This document shows, piece after piece, positions 1 to 7,796 of a stretch of 53,394 nucleotides of DNA. The position numbers were made by a program, and so were the translations under genes. The notes beneath the pieces are model-generated. The model worked only from the letters and a program-made list of their open reading frames with translations, had not been told where the DNA came from and searched no databases. This DNA comes from Flavobacteriales bacterium UBA7612. GTDB taxonomy: Bacteria; Bacteroidota; Bacteroidia; Flavobacteriales; Weeksellaceae. The DNA lies in contig DLJQ01000008.1 of assembly GCA_002484335.1 (NCBI GenBank), positions 1-53,394 on the forward strand, given 5' to 3'. Numbering within the stretch: the first letter of the stretch is position 1; every line of letters starts with the position of its first letter.

Positions 1-939
1 ACGCATCAAATAACCTTCTTGTATAAGATATGGTTCATAAACTTCTTCTAAAGTTCCACCATTTTCTCCAACAGCAGTAGCTAAAGTTGTTATACCAACA
101 GGACCACCTTTAAATTTCTCGATAATAGTAGATAAAATTCGATTATCCATTTCATCTAATCCGTTATCATCAACTTTTAGTGCTTTCAAAGAAAATTCAG
201 CAATAGATTGATCTATTTTTCCATTTCCTTTTATTTGCGCAAAATCTCTTGTTCTTCGTAATAATGCATTTGCAATACGAGGTGTTCCACGACTTCTTCC
301 TGCAATTTCTATTGCAGCCTCCATGTCGATTGGCGTATTTAATATACGAGAAGAACGTTCTACAATAGAACTAAGTAATTCTACATTGTAATACTCAAAT
401 CTAAAATTAATACCGAAACGGGCACGCAAAGGCGCTGTTAATAAACCAGAACGTGTTGTTGCTCCAATTAACGTAAAAGGATTAAGACCAATTTGTACAG
501 AACGTGCATTTGGTCCAGATTCTATCATAATATCAATCTTGAAATCTTCCATTGCAGAATATAAATACTCTTCAATAATAGGAGACATACGATGTATTTC
601 ATCAATAAATAACACATCATTTTCTTCAAGATTAGTTAATAATCCAGCCAAATCACTTGGCTTATCCAAAACAGGACCAGAAGTAATTTTTATTCCAACA
701 CCTAATTCGTTCGCAATAATATTAGCTAATGTAGTTTTTCCTAAACCCGGAGGTCCATGTAATAAAACATGATCCAAAGCTTCACCACGAAGTTTAGAAG
801 CTTTTACAAAAACTTCTAAATTTTCTAAAATATGAGCTTGCCCAGCAAAATCATCAAAACTCTGCGGACGAACGGTGTTTTCGTGACTAAGGTCATCGTC
901 TGGATAAAATTCCTTATCAGGCTTCAATAAATCTGACAT
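1..939 (-). CDS. ruvB: Holliday junction branch migration ATPase RuvB (C-terminus off the window)
   Basis: This is the motor of the RuvAB complex, which drives branch migration of Holliday junctions in recombination and repair. The frame is open from the ATG at 939 down to base 1, giving 313 codons; the family is about 340 aa, so roughly the last 27 residues lie outside. Translation shows Walker A GPPGLGKT near residues 62-69, Walker B with DEIH near 113-116, sensor 1 GATTRSG near 159-165 and the RuvB winged-helix part (GTPRIAN, then GGPVGITTLA), ending in GYLMR. It is divergent from hemH, with 108 bp between the starts. A perfect promoter box was not found for it. Identification is secure. 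Confidence 0.97.
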   Translation of the reverse strand, partial: MSDLLKPDKEFYPDDDLSHENTVRPQSFDDFAGQAHILENLEVFVKASKLRGEALDHVLLHGPPGLGKTTLANIIANELGVGIKITSGPVLDKPSDLAGLLTNLEENDVLFIDEIHRMSPIIEEYLYSAMEDFKIDIMIESGPNARSVQIGLNPFTLIGATTRSGLLTAPLRARFGINFRFEYYNVELLSSIVERSSRILNTPIDMEAAIEIAGRSRGTPRIANALLRRTRDFAQIKGNGKIDQSIAEFSLKALKVDDNGLDEMDNRILSTIIEKFKGGPVGITTLATAVGENGGTLEEVYEPYLIQEGYLMR

Positions 940-1047
940 ATATGATGATATAAATATTAATGATAAAAATACAAAGTACAATTTAAATAATCCTACGTAC
1001 TTTTACAGTTACAAAGAACGCAATATTTTTTTAAGATAAAAAGAATT

Positions 1048-2031
1048 ATGAGTAAAGGAATATTATTAGTGAATTTAGGTTCGCCAGATTCTACAAGTGT
1101 ACAAGATGTAAGAACATACCTTAGAGAGTTCTTGATGGATGGGAAAGTGATTGATACACCTTGGTTGATTCGTAAAATGATTGTCGAACTTTTTATTTTA
1201 CCAAGAAGACCTATAAAATCAGCTGAAGCATATAAAAAGGTTTGGATGAAAGAGGGATCACCACTTATTATATATTCAAAAATTTTAAGAGAAAAAGTAC
1301 AAGAACAATTAGATATTCCTGTTGGATTAGCTATGCGTTACAAAAATCCTTCTATAGAATTTGGACTAAAAGAACTGTATGATAAAGGTGTAAGAGATAT
1401 TTTGGTTGTTCCTCTTTATCCACAATATACAATGTCTACGACAGAAACAGTTGCAGATAAAGTATTAGAAGTTCAAAAGAAAAAATTCAAAGATGTAAAT
1501 GTTCAGTTTCTGAAAGCATTTTATAAGCATCCAGATTATATCAAAGTATTAGGCGATTCTATTAAAGAACAATTACCAGAAGATTACGATAAATTATTAT
1601 TTTCTTATCATGGTATTCCAGAAAGACATGATCGAAAAGCTATTGGAGCAGCTAAAAGAAGTAAATTACCTATAGAAACTTATCGTAATCAATGTTTAGA
1701 AACAACAAGATTGGTGACAGAATATTTAGGTCTTCCAGAAGATAAATATTTCACGTCATTTCAATCTCGTTTAGGAACTGATCCTTGGATAAAACCATAT
1801 ACAGATCAAACTTTAGAACATTTTCCAACAGAAGGTGTAAAAAAGATAGCAGTTTGTACGCCAGCTTTCGTCGCTGATTGTTTAGAAACTTTAGAAGAAA
1901 TTTCGATGGAAGGTAAAGAAGAATTTCTAGAAGCAGGAGGAGAAGAATTTATTTACATTCCTTGTTTAAATGATAGACAAGATTGGGTTGATGCTTTAGT
2001 AAAATGGTTTAAAGGTTGGCAGAATAATTAA
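1048..2031 (+). CDS. hemH: Ferrochelatase HemH
   Basis: It inserts ferrous iron into a porphyrin at the end of haem synthesis. The length of 327 aa is usual for the family. Visible features are the N-terminal LLVNLGSPDS, VPLYPQYT near 121-128, the catalytic-His motif SYHGIPERH with His188, FQSRLGTDPW in the middle and the C-terminal acidic stretch around CLETLEEI. No N-terminal extension or membrane segment is seen, so it is a soluble or peripheral enzyme. Haem made here would serve the c-type cytochromes of the Act operon, but the two loci are 25 kb apart. Whether it acts on protoporphyrin or coproporphyrin cannot be told from the sequence. Confidence 0.96.
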   Translation: MSKGILLVNLGSPDSTSVQDVRTYLREFLMDGKVIDTPWLIRKMIVELFILPRRPIKSAEAYKKVWMKEGSPLIIYSKILREKVQEQLDIPVGLAMRYKNPSIEFGLKELYDKGVRDILVVPLYPQYTMSTTETVADKVLEVQKKKFKDVNVQFLKAFYKHPDYIKVLGDSIKEQLPEDYDKLLFSYHGIPERHDRKAIGAAKRSKLPIETYRNQCLETTRLVTEYLGLPEDKYFTSFQSRLGTDPWIKPYTDQTLEHFPTEGVKKIAVCTPAFVADCLETLEEISMEGKEEFLEAGGEEFIYIPCLNDRQDWVDALVKWFKGWQNN

Positions 2032-2094
2032 TATATTTTTTTGTCCTCTATACAAAATAATAGAATTTATTATTATTCTCAGAATTACAATAAA

Positions 2095-2139
2095 AAGAGC
2101 CTGTTTAGAAATTATTAGATGATTTTTAAACAGGCTCTT
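2095..2139. terminator. 13-bp hairpin after hemH
   Basis: The arms AAGAGCCTGTTTA (2095-2107) and TAAACAGGCTCTT (2127-2139) pair perfectly around a 19-nt loop. The T-rich tail is on the minus-strand side (TTTTTATT), while the plus strand continues ACAATAAA. By shape it therefore terminates minus-strand transcription better than that of hemH. Confidence 0.6.
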
Positions 2140-2152
2140 ACAATAAATTAAA

Positions 2153-2160
2153 TATCTTTG
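2153..2160 (+). promoter_or_regulatory. -7 box TATCTTTG for the DUF3078 pair
   Basis: This is a perfect match to the Bacteroidota -7 consensus TAnnTTTG, 39 bp before the ATG at 2200. The TTG inside the box would be the start of a longer frame (2158). Because the box is there, that TTG cannot be the real start. Confidence 0.7.
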
Positions 2161-2199
2161 CGTATAATTTTCAATTTTCACGAGGATATTTTTTATTTG

Positions 2200-3288
2200 A
2201 TGAGGTTAATACTGTCGACATTTTTTTTGATATTATCTTTGTTTTCATCTGCACAATTTTTAGATACGAGTGGTAATCTAATTATTGATGGAAGAAAGTA
2301 TCTAAAATCTAAAATTGATACAACAGGAAGAGCTACAGGGTGGCAAGTGCTTGGTACTAATACATTAACAGTTAATCAGAATACCTTTTCTAATTGGCTA
2401 GCAGGGGGAGAAAATTCTGTTTCTTTGAATGGAAAAGTAGATTATGAATTTAATTTTCGAAAAAAGAAACATTTTTGGGATAATCGTGTTATTATGGAAT
2501 ATGGTTTTATCGATAATAAAACCAATGGAACAAGGAAAACAGCTGATAATATAAATCTTACAACTTCTTATGGGTATTTATTAAAAGAAAATTGGTATTT
2601 ATCATCTTCACTTAACTTTAGATCACAGTTTACAGCTGGTTATGATTATAATGTAACACCATATAAAAAACTATCAAATTTATTTGCTCCAGCATATGTA
2701 ACTGTTGGGGTCGGGGTAAATTATACTCCAAATTCTAATTTCTCATTAAGTTTTCAACCTTTAACATCAAGAACAACAATTGTAGCAGATAAAGATTTAC
2801 AATATAAAGGATCTTATGGCCTTAGAAATGATGGTGATACTTTTCTTTTTGAAATAGGAGCTTATTTAGGAGGGAGATATAAATTAAAATTATTTGAAAA
2901 CGTTACTTATGATAATAATATAGGGATTTTTGCTAATTATTCAAGGAAAGTTTACAATTTAGATATTGTTTATGCAGGTTTATTAGATATGAAAATAAAT
3001 AATTTTATGTCTACCCAGTTAACATTGAATTTGATTTATGATGATGATCAAATAAAACAAATACAATTTAAACAAGCTTTAGGCGTTGGATTAATATATA
3101 AGATTGATAATAAGGAGAAAAAGAAGAAAAAAAGGAAGAAAAAAGAGATACTAGATTATTCTGAAGTACCATTATCTCCTCTGAAATTGCATAATCTAGA
3201 ATTAAATATGGATAATTATAAACAAGTATTTAAAGAAAATTCAATAGAAGAGAATTCAATCTACTTAAAATCAGAATCAATATTTTAA
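2200..3288 (+). CDS. DUF3078 family secreted protein, first of a tandem pair
   Basis: The family is widespread in Bacteroidota and its function is not established. The chosen ATG at 2200 gives 362 aa and an N-terminal signal peptide (hydrophobic stretch, then SSAQ near residue 19). The longer frame from TTG 2158 starts inside the promoter box. The domain shows the family features FSNWLAGGENS, a run of alternating beta-strand-like segments rich in Tyr and Gly (a beta-barrel-like pattern), and DFNFR/WDNR-type motifs. A Lys-rich stretch near 3115-3145 precedes a short acidic tail. It is followed after 29 bp by a paralogue and probably cotranscribed with it. An outer-membrane location is inferred from the strand pattern only. 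Confidence 0.85.
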   Translation: MRLILSTFFLILSLFSSAQFLDTSGNLIIDGRKYLKSKIDTTGRATGWQVLGTNTLTVNQNTFSNWLAGGENSVSLNGKVDYEFNFRKKKHFWDNRVIMEYGFIDNKTNGTRKTADNINLTTSYGYLLKENWYLSSSLNFRSQFTAGYDYNVTPYKKLSNLFAPAYVTVGVGVNYTPNSNFSLSFQPLTSRTTIVADKDLQYKGSYGLRNDGDTFLFEIGAYLGGRYKLKLFENVTYDNNIGIFANYSRKVYNLDIVYAGLLDMKINNFMSTQLTLNLIYDDDQIKQIQFKQALGVGLIYKIDNKEKKKKKRKKKEILDYSEVPLSPLKLHNLELNMDNYKQVFKENSIEENSIYLKSESIF

Positions 3289-3317
3289 TAATAAATAACA
3301 ATAACTAAAAAAACATT

Positions 3318-4370
3318 ATGAGGAAAATCATTTTAGCCATTACTATTTTGGGGAGTTCACTATTATTTGGACAAACTGTAAAGGATGGTAAATTATCTAC
3401 TGATAGTAGGCGATATCTAAAAGATGTAAAATTTGAAGGACGTCAACCTGGATGGTATGTTTCAGGTAATAATTCATTATTATTTTCTCAAAACTCTTTT
3501 AGTAATTGGGTAGCTGGAGGAGTTAATTCATTTGCATTAAATGCTGGTTTTGATTATGAATTCAATTTGACTAGAGATAAACACATTTGGGATAATAGAA
3601 TAACTCTTGGCTATGGTATGCAGAAGAACCAAGGGGAAGGCACAAGAAAAACAAATGATATCATAAACCTTACATCTTCCTATGGATATAATATTGGTAG
3701 TGATTGGTATTTAGCTGCTGCTATGACTTTTAATTCTCAATTTACACAAGGATATAATTACAGTACAGAACCAAAAACAAAGATTTCTAATATTATGGCT
3801 CCTGGTTATTTGAGCCTTGGTTTAGGATTAGATTATAAACCAAATGAGAATTTTCAAGTTAATATTCATCCTTTTACTCCAAGAGCAACATTTGTATTAG
3901 ATAAAGATTTACAAACAAAAGGGAATTTTGGTCTTAAAGCTGATGGAGATAATGCTGTATTAGAATTTGGAGCTTATTTGGGGGCTCGTTATAAATTCCA
4001 AATTATGGAAGGAATTTCTTATGATAATCGCATAGGTATATATGCTGATTATTTAAATAAGTTTGGAAATATGGATATTGCTTATCAAGGTTTATTGGAT
4101 TTAAAAGTTAATCGCTTTGTATCTGCTCAACTTTCTGTAAATCTATTGTATTATGAAGATCAGATAAAAAAAGTACAGGTAAAACAAACTTTAGGAATTG
4201 GATTTAATTATAAATTTGATAATACAAAACCTAAAGAAGAAGCTACACAAGCATCCGCTTTTATTCATGAGCAACCAATTTTTGAAGATAAAGAAAATTC
4301 TTTAGAAGTTGCAACTAATGTTTTAAGAGATGAGCCTATTTTAAATGAAACAAAATTAGTCACACAATAA
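3318..4370 (+). CDS. DUF3078 family secreted protein, second of a tandem pair
   Basis: It is 350 aa, with a signal peptide ending about FGQ (residues 1-19). It is clearly paralogous to the preceding gene: both share the SxNSFSNWxAGGxNS motif, a WDNR motif, GTRKTxDxINL, the repeated SSYGY pattern and LGxRYKxxxxE. It lacks the Lys-rich stretch of its neighbour and has a different tail of about 45 residues. It is the last gene of the pair and is followed at once by a strong terminator. The function is unknown. The predicted all-beta pattern suggests an outer-membrane or periplasmic protein. Confidence 0.86.
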   Translation: MRKIILAITILGSSLLFGQTVKDGKLSTDSRRYLKDVKFEGRQPGWYVSGNNSLLFSQNSFSNWVAGGVNSFALNAGFDYEFNLTRDKHIWDNRITLGYGMQKNQGEGTRKTNDIINLTSSYGYNIGSDWYLAAAMTFNSQFTQGYNYSTEPKTKISNIMAPGYLSLGLGLDYKPNENFQVNIHPFTPRATFVLDKDLQTKGNFGLKADGDNAVLEFGAYLGARYKFQIMEGISYDNRIGIYADYLNKFGNMDIAYQGLLDLKVNRFVSAQLSVNLLYYEDQIKKVQVKQTLGIGFNYKFDNTKPKEEATQASAFIHEQPIFEDKENSLEVATNVLRDEPILNETKLVTQ

Positions 4371-4375
4371 ATTTT

Positions 4376-4406
4376 AAAACCTGCTTTTTTAAAGCAGGTT
4401 TTTTTT
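4376..4406 (+). terminator. Rho-independent terminator of the DUF3078 pair
   Basis: A 12-bp perfect stem, AAAACCTGCTTT (4376-4387) with AAAGCAGGTTTT (4391-4402), has a 3-nt loop and runs into a T tract to 4407. Confidence 0.9.
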
Positions 4407-4414
4407 ATTTTTCT

Positions 4415-4422
4415 TATTTTTG
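4415..4422 (+). promoter_or_regulatory. -7 box TATTTTTG
   Basis: It matches TAnnTTTG exactly and ends 19 bp before the ATG at 4442. It gives the small membrane gene its own transcript after the upstream terminator, which supports that gene being real. Confidence 0.55.
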
Positions 4423-4441
4423 TATAACAATTCAGTCTTAA

Positions 4442-4651
4442 ATGAGAAAAGATATTTTAGCAGGTTTATTACCTCAAGGTTTAGTTATAATTTGGGCTAT
4501 ATATGAGCTAATAATTGGGATAAATAATGAACAAAATTCTAGAATTTTCCTTAGTTCGATTTTTATCTTATTATTTATTGTGATTTTAGTTGTGACTTTG
4601 TTTAAAATAAAAAAATATCCAAATGATCCAACTTATCTAAAGAAAAAATAA
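4442..4651 (+). CDS. Small two-helix membrane protein, unknown
   Basis: I do not recognise this 69-aa protein. It has two hydrophobic segments, about residues 7-26 and 36-56, and a positively charged C-terminus (KIKKYPNDPTYLKKK), so a two-pass inner-membrane protein with its tail in the cytoplasm is likely. It has its own -7 box just upstream and follows a terminator. It ends 8 bp before the true end of the DUF4026 reading frame on the other strand, so the two are tightly convergent. Confidence 0.55.
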   Translation: MRKDILAGLLPQGLVIIWAIYELIIGINNEQNSRIFLSSIFILLFIVILVVTLFKIKKYPNDPTYLKKK

Positions 4652-4658
4652 TATTATT

Positions 4659-4832
4659 TTAGTCTATAATAGAATAAATATTATCAGGTGTAATGGTATT
4701 TGTTGGTGTATAGATTAACCAATCGGTAATCATTTCTTGCGGATAAATACCTTCATCTCCTTCATTTAAACCATCAACAGCATAAGGTCTATTTAAACAA
4801 ACAGCTACAATCTCATTATTATCAGTTATGTT
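4659..4832 (-). pseudogene. Severed C-terminal (DUF2314-like) end of the DUF4026 gene
   Basis: Directly behind the TAA at 4833-4835, and in the same frame, 57 more sense codons follow, ending at the stop at 4659-4661. The translation begins NITDNNEIVAVCLNRPY and continues DGLNEGDEGIYP and MITDWLIYTP. This looks like the end of a DUF2314-type fold (the [G/N]xPY, then GD, then DW motif series). The whole open frame 4659-5969 is 437 codons with a single internal stop. I read it as the lost tail of the upstream gene. Confidence 0.75.
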
Positions 4833-5969
4833 TTATACATCAAACCAAATATGTTCTTTTTTCATTTCGTGATTAACCTCAAATCCTAGCTTTACTAAAA
4901 ATCGCCAATAGTTTTCTTCATCCGCTTCAGGATTAAAATATTTTTTAAAAACTTTTTTATAATCATCAAATCTTTGATAAGCCATAGCAGACATTCTTTC
5001 TGTTTCTTGATCACTTATAAAAAATATAGGATTATCAGCAATTGTAGATGAATAAATTTCAGGAGAAACAGTAATTCCTTCTTGTACAGCAAGTAAAACT
5101 CCAGAAGGTTCATAATTTTCATTCTCAGGTTGTCTGTCATTATATCCTCCAGGGATATTGGTTTGATAATTTTTTACAACATCCTCCCATCTTTTCCAAC
5201 AAAAAGTAATATCCAAGCCATCATATCCAATATTGAATTCTTGATTTTCTGGTGATCTATAATCTGCTTTTATAAATGCATTGACAATCATGTCTAATGC
5301 AGAATTTAATTGTTCTATACCGTTTTTTATATTCAGCATTTCTAGTTCAACAGAGCCACATCTATGTAGACCATGAGTATGTAACCAATATATTTTTTCT
5401 CCATCAATTTCATCATAAACACCATGTATAGTATATAAATAACTAGGAGCAGGAGGAACTTCAGATTTTGCTGTTAGTTTTGCCCATTTCCCCGATAGTA
5501 ATCTAAAAGGCATAAAATCAACAACAATAGAAGGATTTTCTACAATTGATTGTAAAACTTTTAACTGTAAATGAAAACTATCCAAAGCATCATTTCCAAA
5601 ATACATATCAGCTTCTAAATAATAATTTTGTTGCATGGCTAAATCAAGCTCATTTTCAGAAATTAAATTTCCAAAACCAAATTCAGAATAATCATTTGAT
5701 TTGGCATCTACAACGTATAAATTAATTGTGTAATCTTCGTTTAAATAAGTCACATTAATTTTATATTCTTGTTTAATCACTTCATCTGAAGTTCTATTAT
5801 CATCAATGATTTCGAAATGATTAAGTTCAAAATAATTATTTTTTTGTAGATTATTTTTAATTAATTGTTCATTAAAAATGAAGTCAGAAGTAGAAGGAAA
5901 AACTCCCATTGTTGATGGTAAGCTTAATCCTTTTTCTTCTATTTCTTTATATAATTCTTGATTAGTCAT
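4833..5969 (-). CDS. DUF4026 family protein, shortened by an in-frame stop
   Basis: It is a cytosolic-looking protein of 378 aa with no signal peptide. It resembles the DUF4026 family of uncharacterised Bacteroidota and Firmicutes proteins: acidic, with HTHGLHRCGSVELEML in the middle and WRFLVKLGFEVN near the end. The frame stops right after EHIWFDV, which is where a DUF2314-like domain normally begins its core. The remaining 57 codons lie intact and in frame beyond the TAA. One base change in that codon would restore a 436-residue product. It is divergent from yicC. I cannot tell whether this is a natural nonsense mutation, readthrough or a sequencing error. Confidence 0.7.
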   Translation of the reverse strand: MTNQELYKEIEEKGLSLPSTMGVFPSTSDFIFNEQLIKNNLQKNNYFELNHFEIIDDNRTSDEVIKQEYKINVTYLNEDYTINLYVVDAKSNDYSEFGFGNLISENELDLAMQQNYYLEADMYFGNDALDSFHLQLKVLQSIVENPSIVVDFMPFRLLSGKWAKLTAKSEVPPAPSYLYTIHGVYDEIDGEKIYWLHTHGLHRCGSVELEMLNIKNGIEQLNSALDMIVNAFIKADYRSPENQEFNIGYDGLDITFCWKRWEDVVKNYQTNIPGGYNDRQPENENYEPSGVLLAVQEGITVSPEIYSSTIADNPIFFISDQETERMSAMAYQRFDDYKKVFKKYFNPEADEENYWRFLVKLGFEVNHEMKKEHIWFDV

Positions 5970-6089
5970 TTTTTTATTTTTTTGATTTATGCTAAAATAA
6001 TTGATTTTATACGTGATAATATTTAGAAAAATGTTAAACTTTATTAATATTAAAATAAACCAAAGCCTTTAACTTACATTAAATTATTG

Positions 6090-6097
6090 TAATTTTG
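6090..6097 (+). promoter_or_regulatory. -7 box TAATTTTG of yicC-gmk
   Basis: It is an exact TAnnTTTG match, 19 bp upstream of the ATG at 6117, which leaves a leader of only about 10-15 nt. The alternative TTG at 6099 would sit at or before the transcription start. Confidence 0.65.
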
Positions 6098-6116
6098 CTT
6101 GCATAATTATCCAATT

Positions 6117-6977
6117 ATGATAACATCTATGACAGGTTATGGTAAATCTATTTTAGAATTACCTGAAAAAAAAATTACAATAGAATTACGTTCTTTAAAC
6201 AGTAAAACATTTGATTTAAATACTAGAATTCCATCATTTTATCGTGAAAAAGAATTAGAAATAAGAAATTTACTTTCAGAAAAAATACAAAGAGGAAAAG
6301 TTGATTTTTCTATGATGGTTGAGTTGAATCCTGCAGCTCGTAATCAAAGTCTTAATGCCGATTTAATTAAAAAATATATTAGCGAATTTAAAGAAATAAC
6401 ACCAGAAGTTACAGATGCTGAATTGTTACCTGTTGTTATGCGTATGCCAGATGTAATTTCATATACACAAGATGAGTTAAATGAAGACGAATGGAATCAA
6501 ATTCGTACAACTATCTTAGAAGCTGCTGATGCTTTAAACAAATTTAGAGCAGATGAAGGTGCTGTTCTTGAAAAATATTTGAGATTAAATTTAAATAATA
6601 TACTTCAATTATTAACAGATGTTACTCCATTCGAAAAAGTAAGAATAGAAACAATAAAAGATCGTTTTGCAAAACGTATGGATGAACAAAAAATTGATGT
6701 TGATCAAAATCGTTTTGAACAAGAATTAATTTTCTATTTAGAAAAATTAGATATTACAGAAGAAAAGGTTCGTCTTAAAAATCATTGCGAATATTTTTTA
6801 AAGGAATTAGAATCTATAGAATCAAATGGTAAAAAATTAGGATTTATTTCTCAAGAAATAGGAAGAGAAATAAATACTTTAGGTTCTAAATCTAATCACT
6901 CAGAAATGCAAAAGATTGTCGTTCAAATGAAAGACGAATTAGAAAAAATAAAAGAACAATCATTAAACGTTTTATAA
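6117..6977 (+). CDS. yicC: YicC family endoribonuclease-like protein
   Basis: This is a YicC/YloC family member. In Escherichia coli, YicC acts as an RNase that affects small-RNA stability. The start at ATG 6117 gives the canonical MITSMTGYGKS and 286 aa. The N-terminal YicC domain is followed by the conserved C-terminal DUF1732 region, ending with NTLGSKSNHSEMQKIVVQMKDELEKIKEQ. It overlaps gmk by one base (TAATG), a pairing seen in many bacteria, so the two are translationally coupled. Confidence 0.93.
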   Translation: MITSMTGYGKSILELPEKKITIELRSLNSKTFDLNTRIPSFYREKELEIRNLLSEKIQRGKVDFSMMVELNPAARNQSLNADLIKKYISEFKEITPEVTDAELLPVVMRMPDVISYTQDELNEDEWNQIRTTILEAADALNKFRADEGAVLEKYLRLNLNNILQLLTDVTPFEKVRIETIKDRFAKRMDEQKIDVDQNRFEQELIFYLEKLDITEEKVRLKNHCEYFLKELESIESNGKKLGFISQEIGREINTLGSKSNHSEMQKIVVQMKDELEKIKEQSLNVL

Positions 6978-7546
6978 TGAAAAAAGGAAAATTAATCGTC
7001 TTTTCAGCTCCATCTGGTGCAGGTAAAACTACATTGGTTCGTCATGCTCTAGAAAATTTAAATAATCTCAAATTTTCTATTTCATGTACAACTAGAGAAA
7101 AGAGAGAAGGTGAAGAACATGGAAAAGATTATTATTTTTTAAATCCAGAAGAATTTAAAACTAAAATTACAAATGATGAATTTGTAGAACACGAGGAAGT
7201 TTACCGTGATAATTTTTACGGAACATTAAAATCCGAAGTTGATAGAATTATTTCTGAAGGAAACTCAGTTGTTTTTGATATTGATGTTATTGGAGCTTTA
7301 AACATAAAAAAAATTTATGGAGATGAATGTTTAACGGTTTTCGTTAATCCTCCATCTTTAGAAATTCTAAAAAATCGTTTGATTTCTCGTAACACAGAAA
7401 GCGAAGATAAACTGAAACAAAGAATCGATAAGGCTGAAATTGAAATGGAGAAAGCAAAAGAATTTGATATTATTCTTTTGAATGATGACCTAGAAACAGC
7501 AAAACAAAAAGCAGTAGAAATTATTACTAATTTTCAAAATTCTTAA
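6977..7546 (+). CDS. gmk: Guanylate kinase
   Basis: It phosphorylates GMP to GDP with ATP in nucleotide metabolism. The 189-aa length fits the family. The P-loop APSGAGKTT lies near residues 10-18. The GMP-binding part shows SCTTREKREGE and then DYYFL (residues 36-55), followed by GTLKSEV and VVFDIDVIGA. The ATG overlaps the yicC stop by one base, and the gene ends in a clear terminator. Confidence 0.97.
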   Translation: MKKGKLIVFSAPSGAGKTTLVRHALENLNNLKFSISCTTREKREGEEHGKDYYFLNPEEFKTKITNDEFVEHEEVYRDNFYGTLKSEVDRIISEGNSVVFDIDVIGALNIKKIYGDECLTVFVNPPSLEILKNRLISRNTESEDKLKQRIDKAEIEMEKAKEFDIILLNDDLETAKQKAVEIITNFQNS

Positions 7547-7567
7547 TTTTTTTTACATCATAAAATC

Positions 7568-7601
7568 ATAGCTCAATCTTATCAGGTTGAGCTATTTTTT
7601 T
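7568..7601 (+). terminator. Terminator of yicC-gmk
   Basis: The stem ATAGCTCAA (7568-7576) with TTGAGCTAT (7587-7595) is followed by a T tract. Confidence 0.85.
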
Positions 7602-7617
7602 ATCTATTTTATATTTT

Positions 7618-7715
7618 GGGCGGACGAACGGGCTATACATTTTATCTTTTATAATTAAAAACTTCGAAAATCTACGTTTTTAGTTATAAAAGGATATCAT
7701 TTCTATCTCTGCCGC
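7618..7715 (-). repeat. Dispersed hairpin element, copy A
   Basis: Read on the minus strand it has the same order as four other copies: 5-nt arm GCGGC, AGA, GATAGAAATGAT, ATCCTTTT, a core stem (about 16 bp including G·U pairs, arms of type ATAACTAAAAAC / GTTTTTAATTAT), AAAAGATAAAATG, TAGCCCG, then TCCGC and C. Four of the five terminal pairs hold. It is the most diverged copy and has the strongest, GC-rich terminal helix. It lies between the gmk terminator and the next gene. The rest of this 250-bp gap shows nothing I can name. Confidence 0.65.
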
Positions 7716-7796
7716 ATTTATTTAATTTTCATATATTTATATAATTACTAACTTATAGAAAATTATAACAATAATAGTATGAAAATAATCTAAACT

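Noticed and set aside
2158..2199. TTG start for the first DUF3078 gene
   Set aside because: The codon is part of the promoter box TATCTTTG; the ATG at 2200 opens a proper signal peptide.
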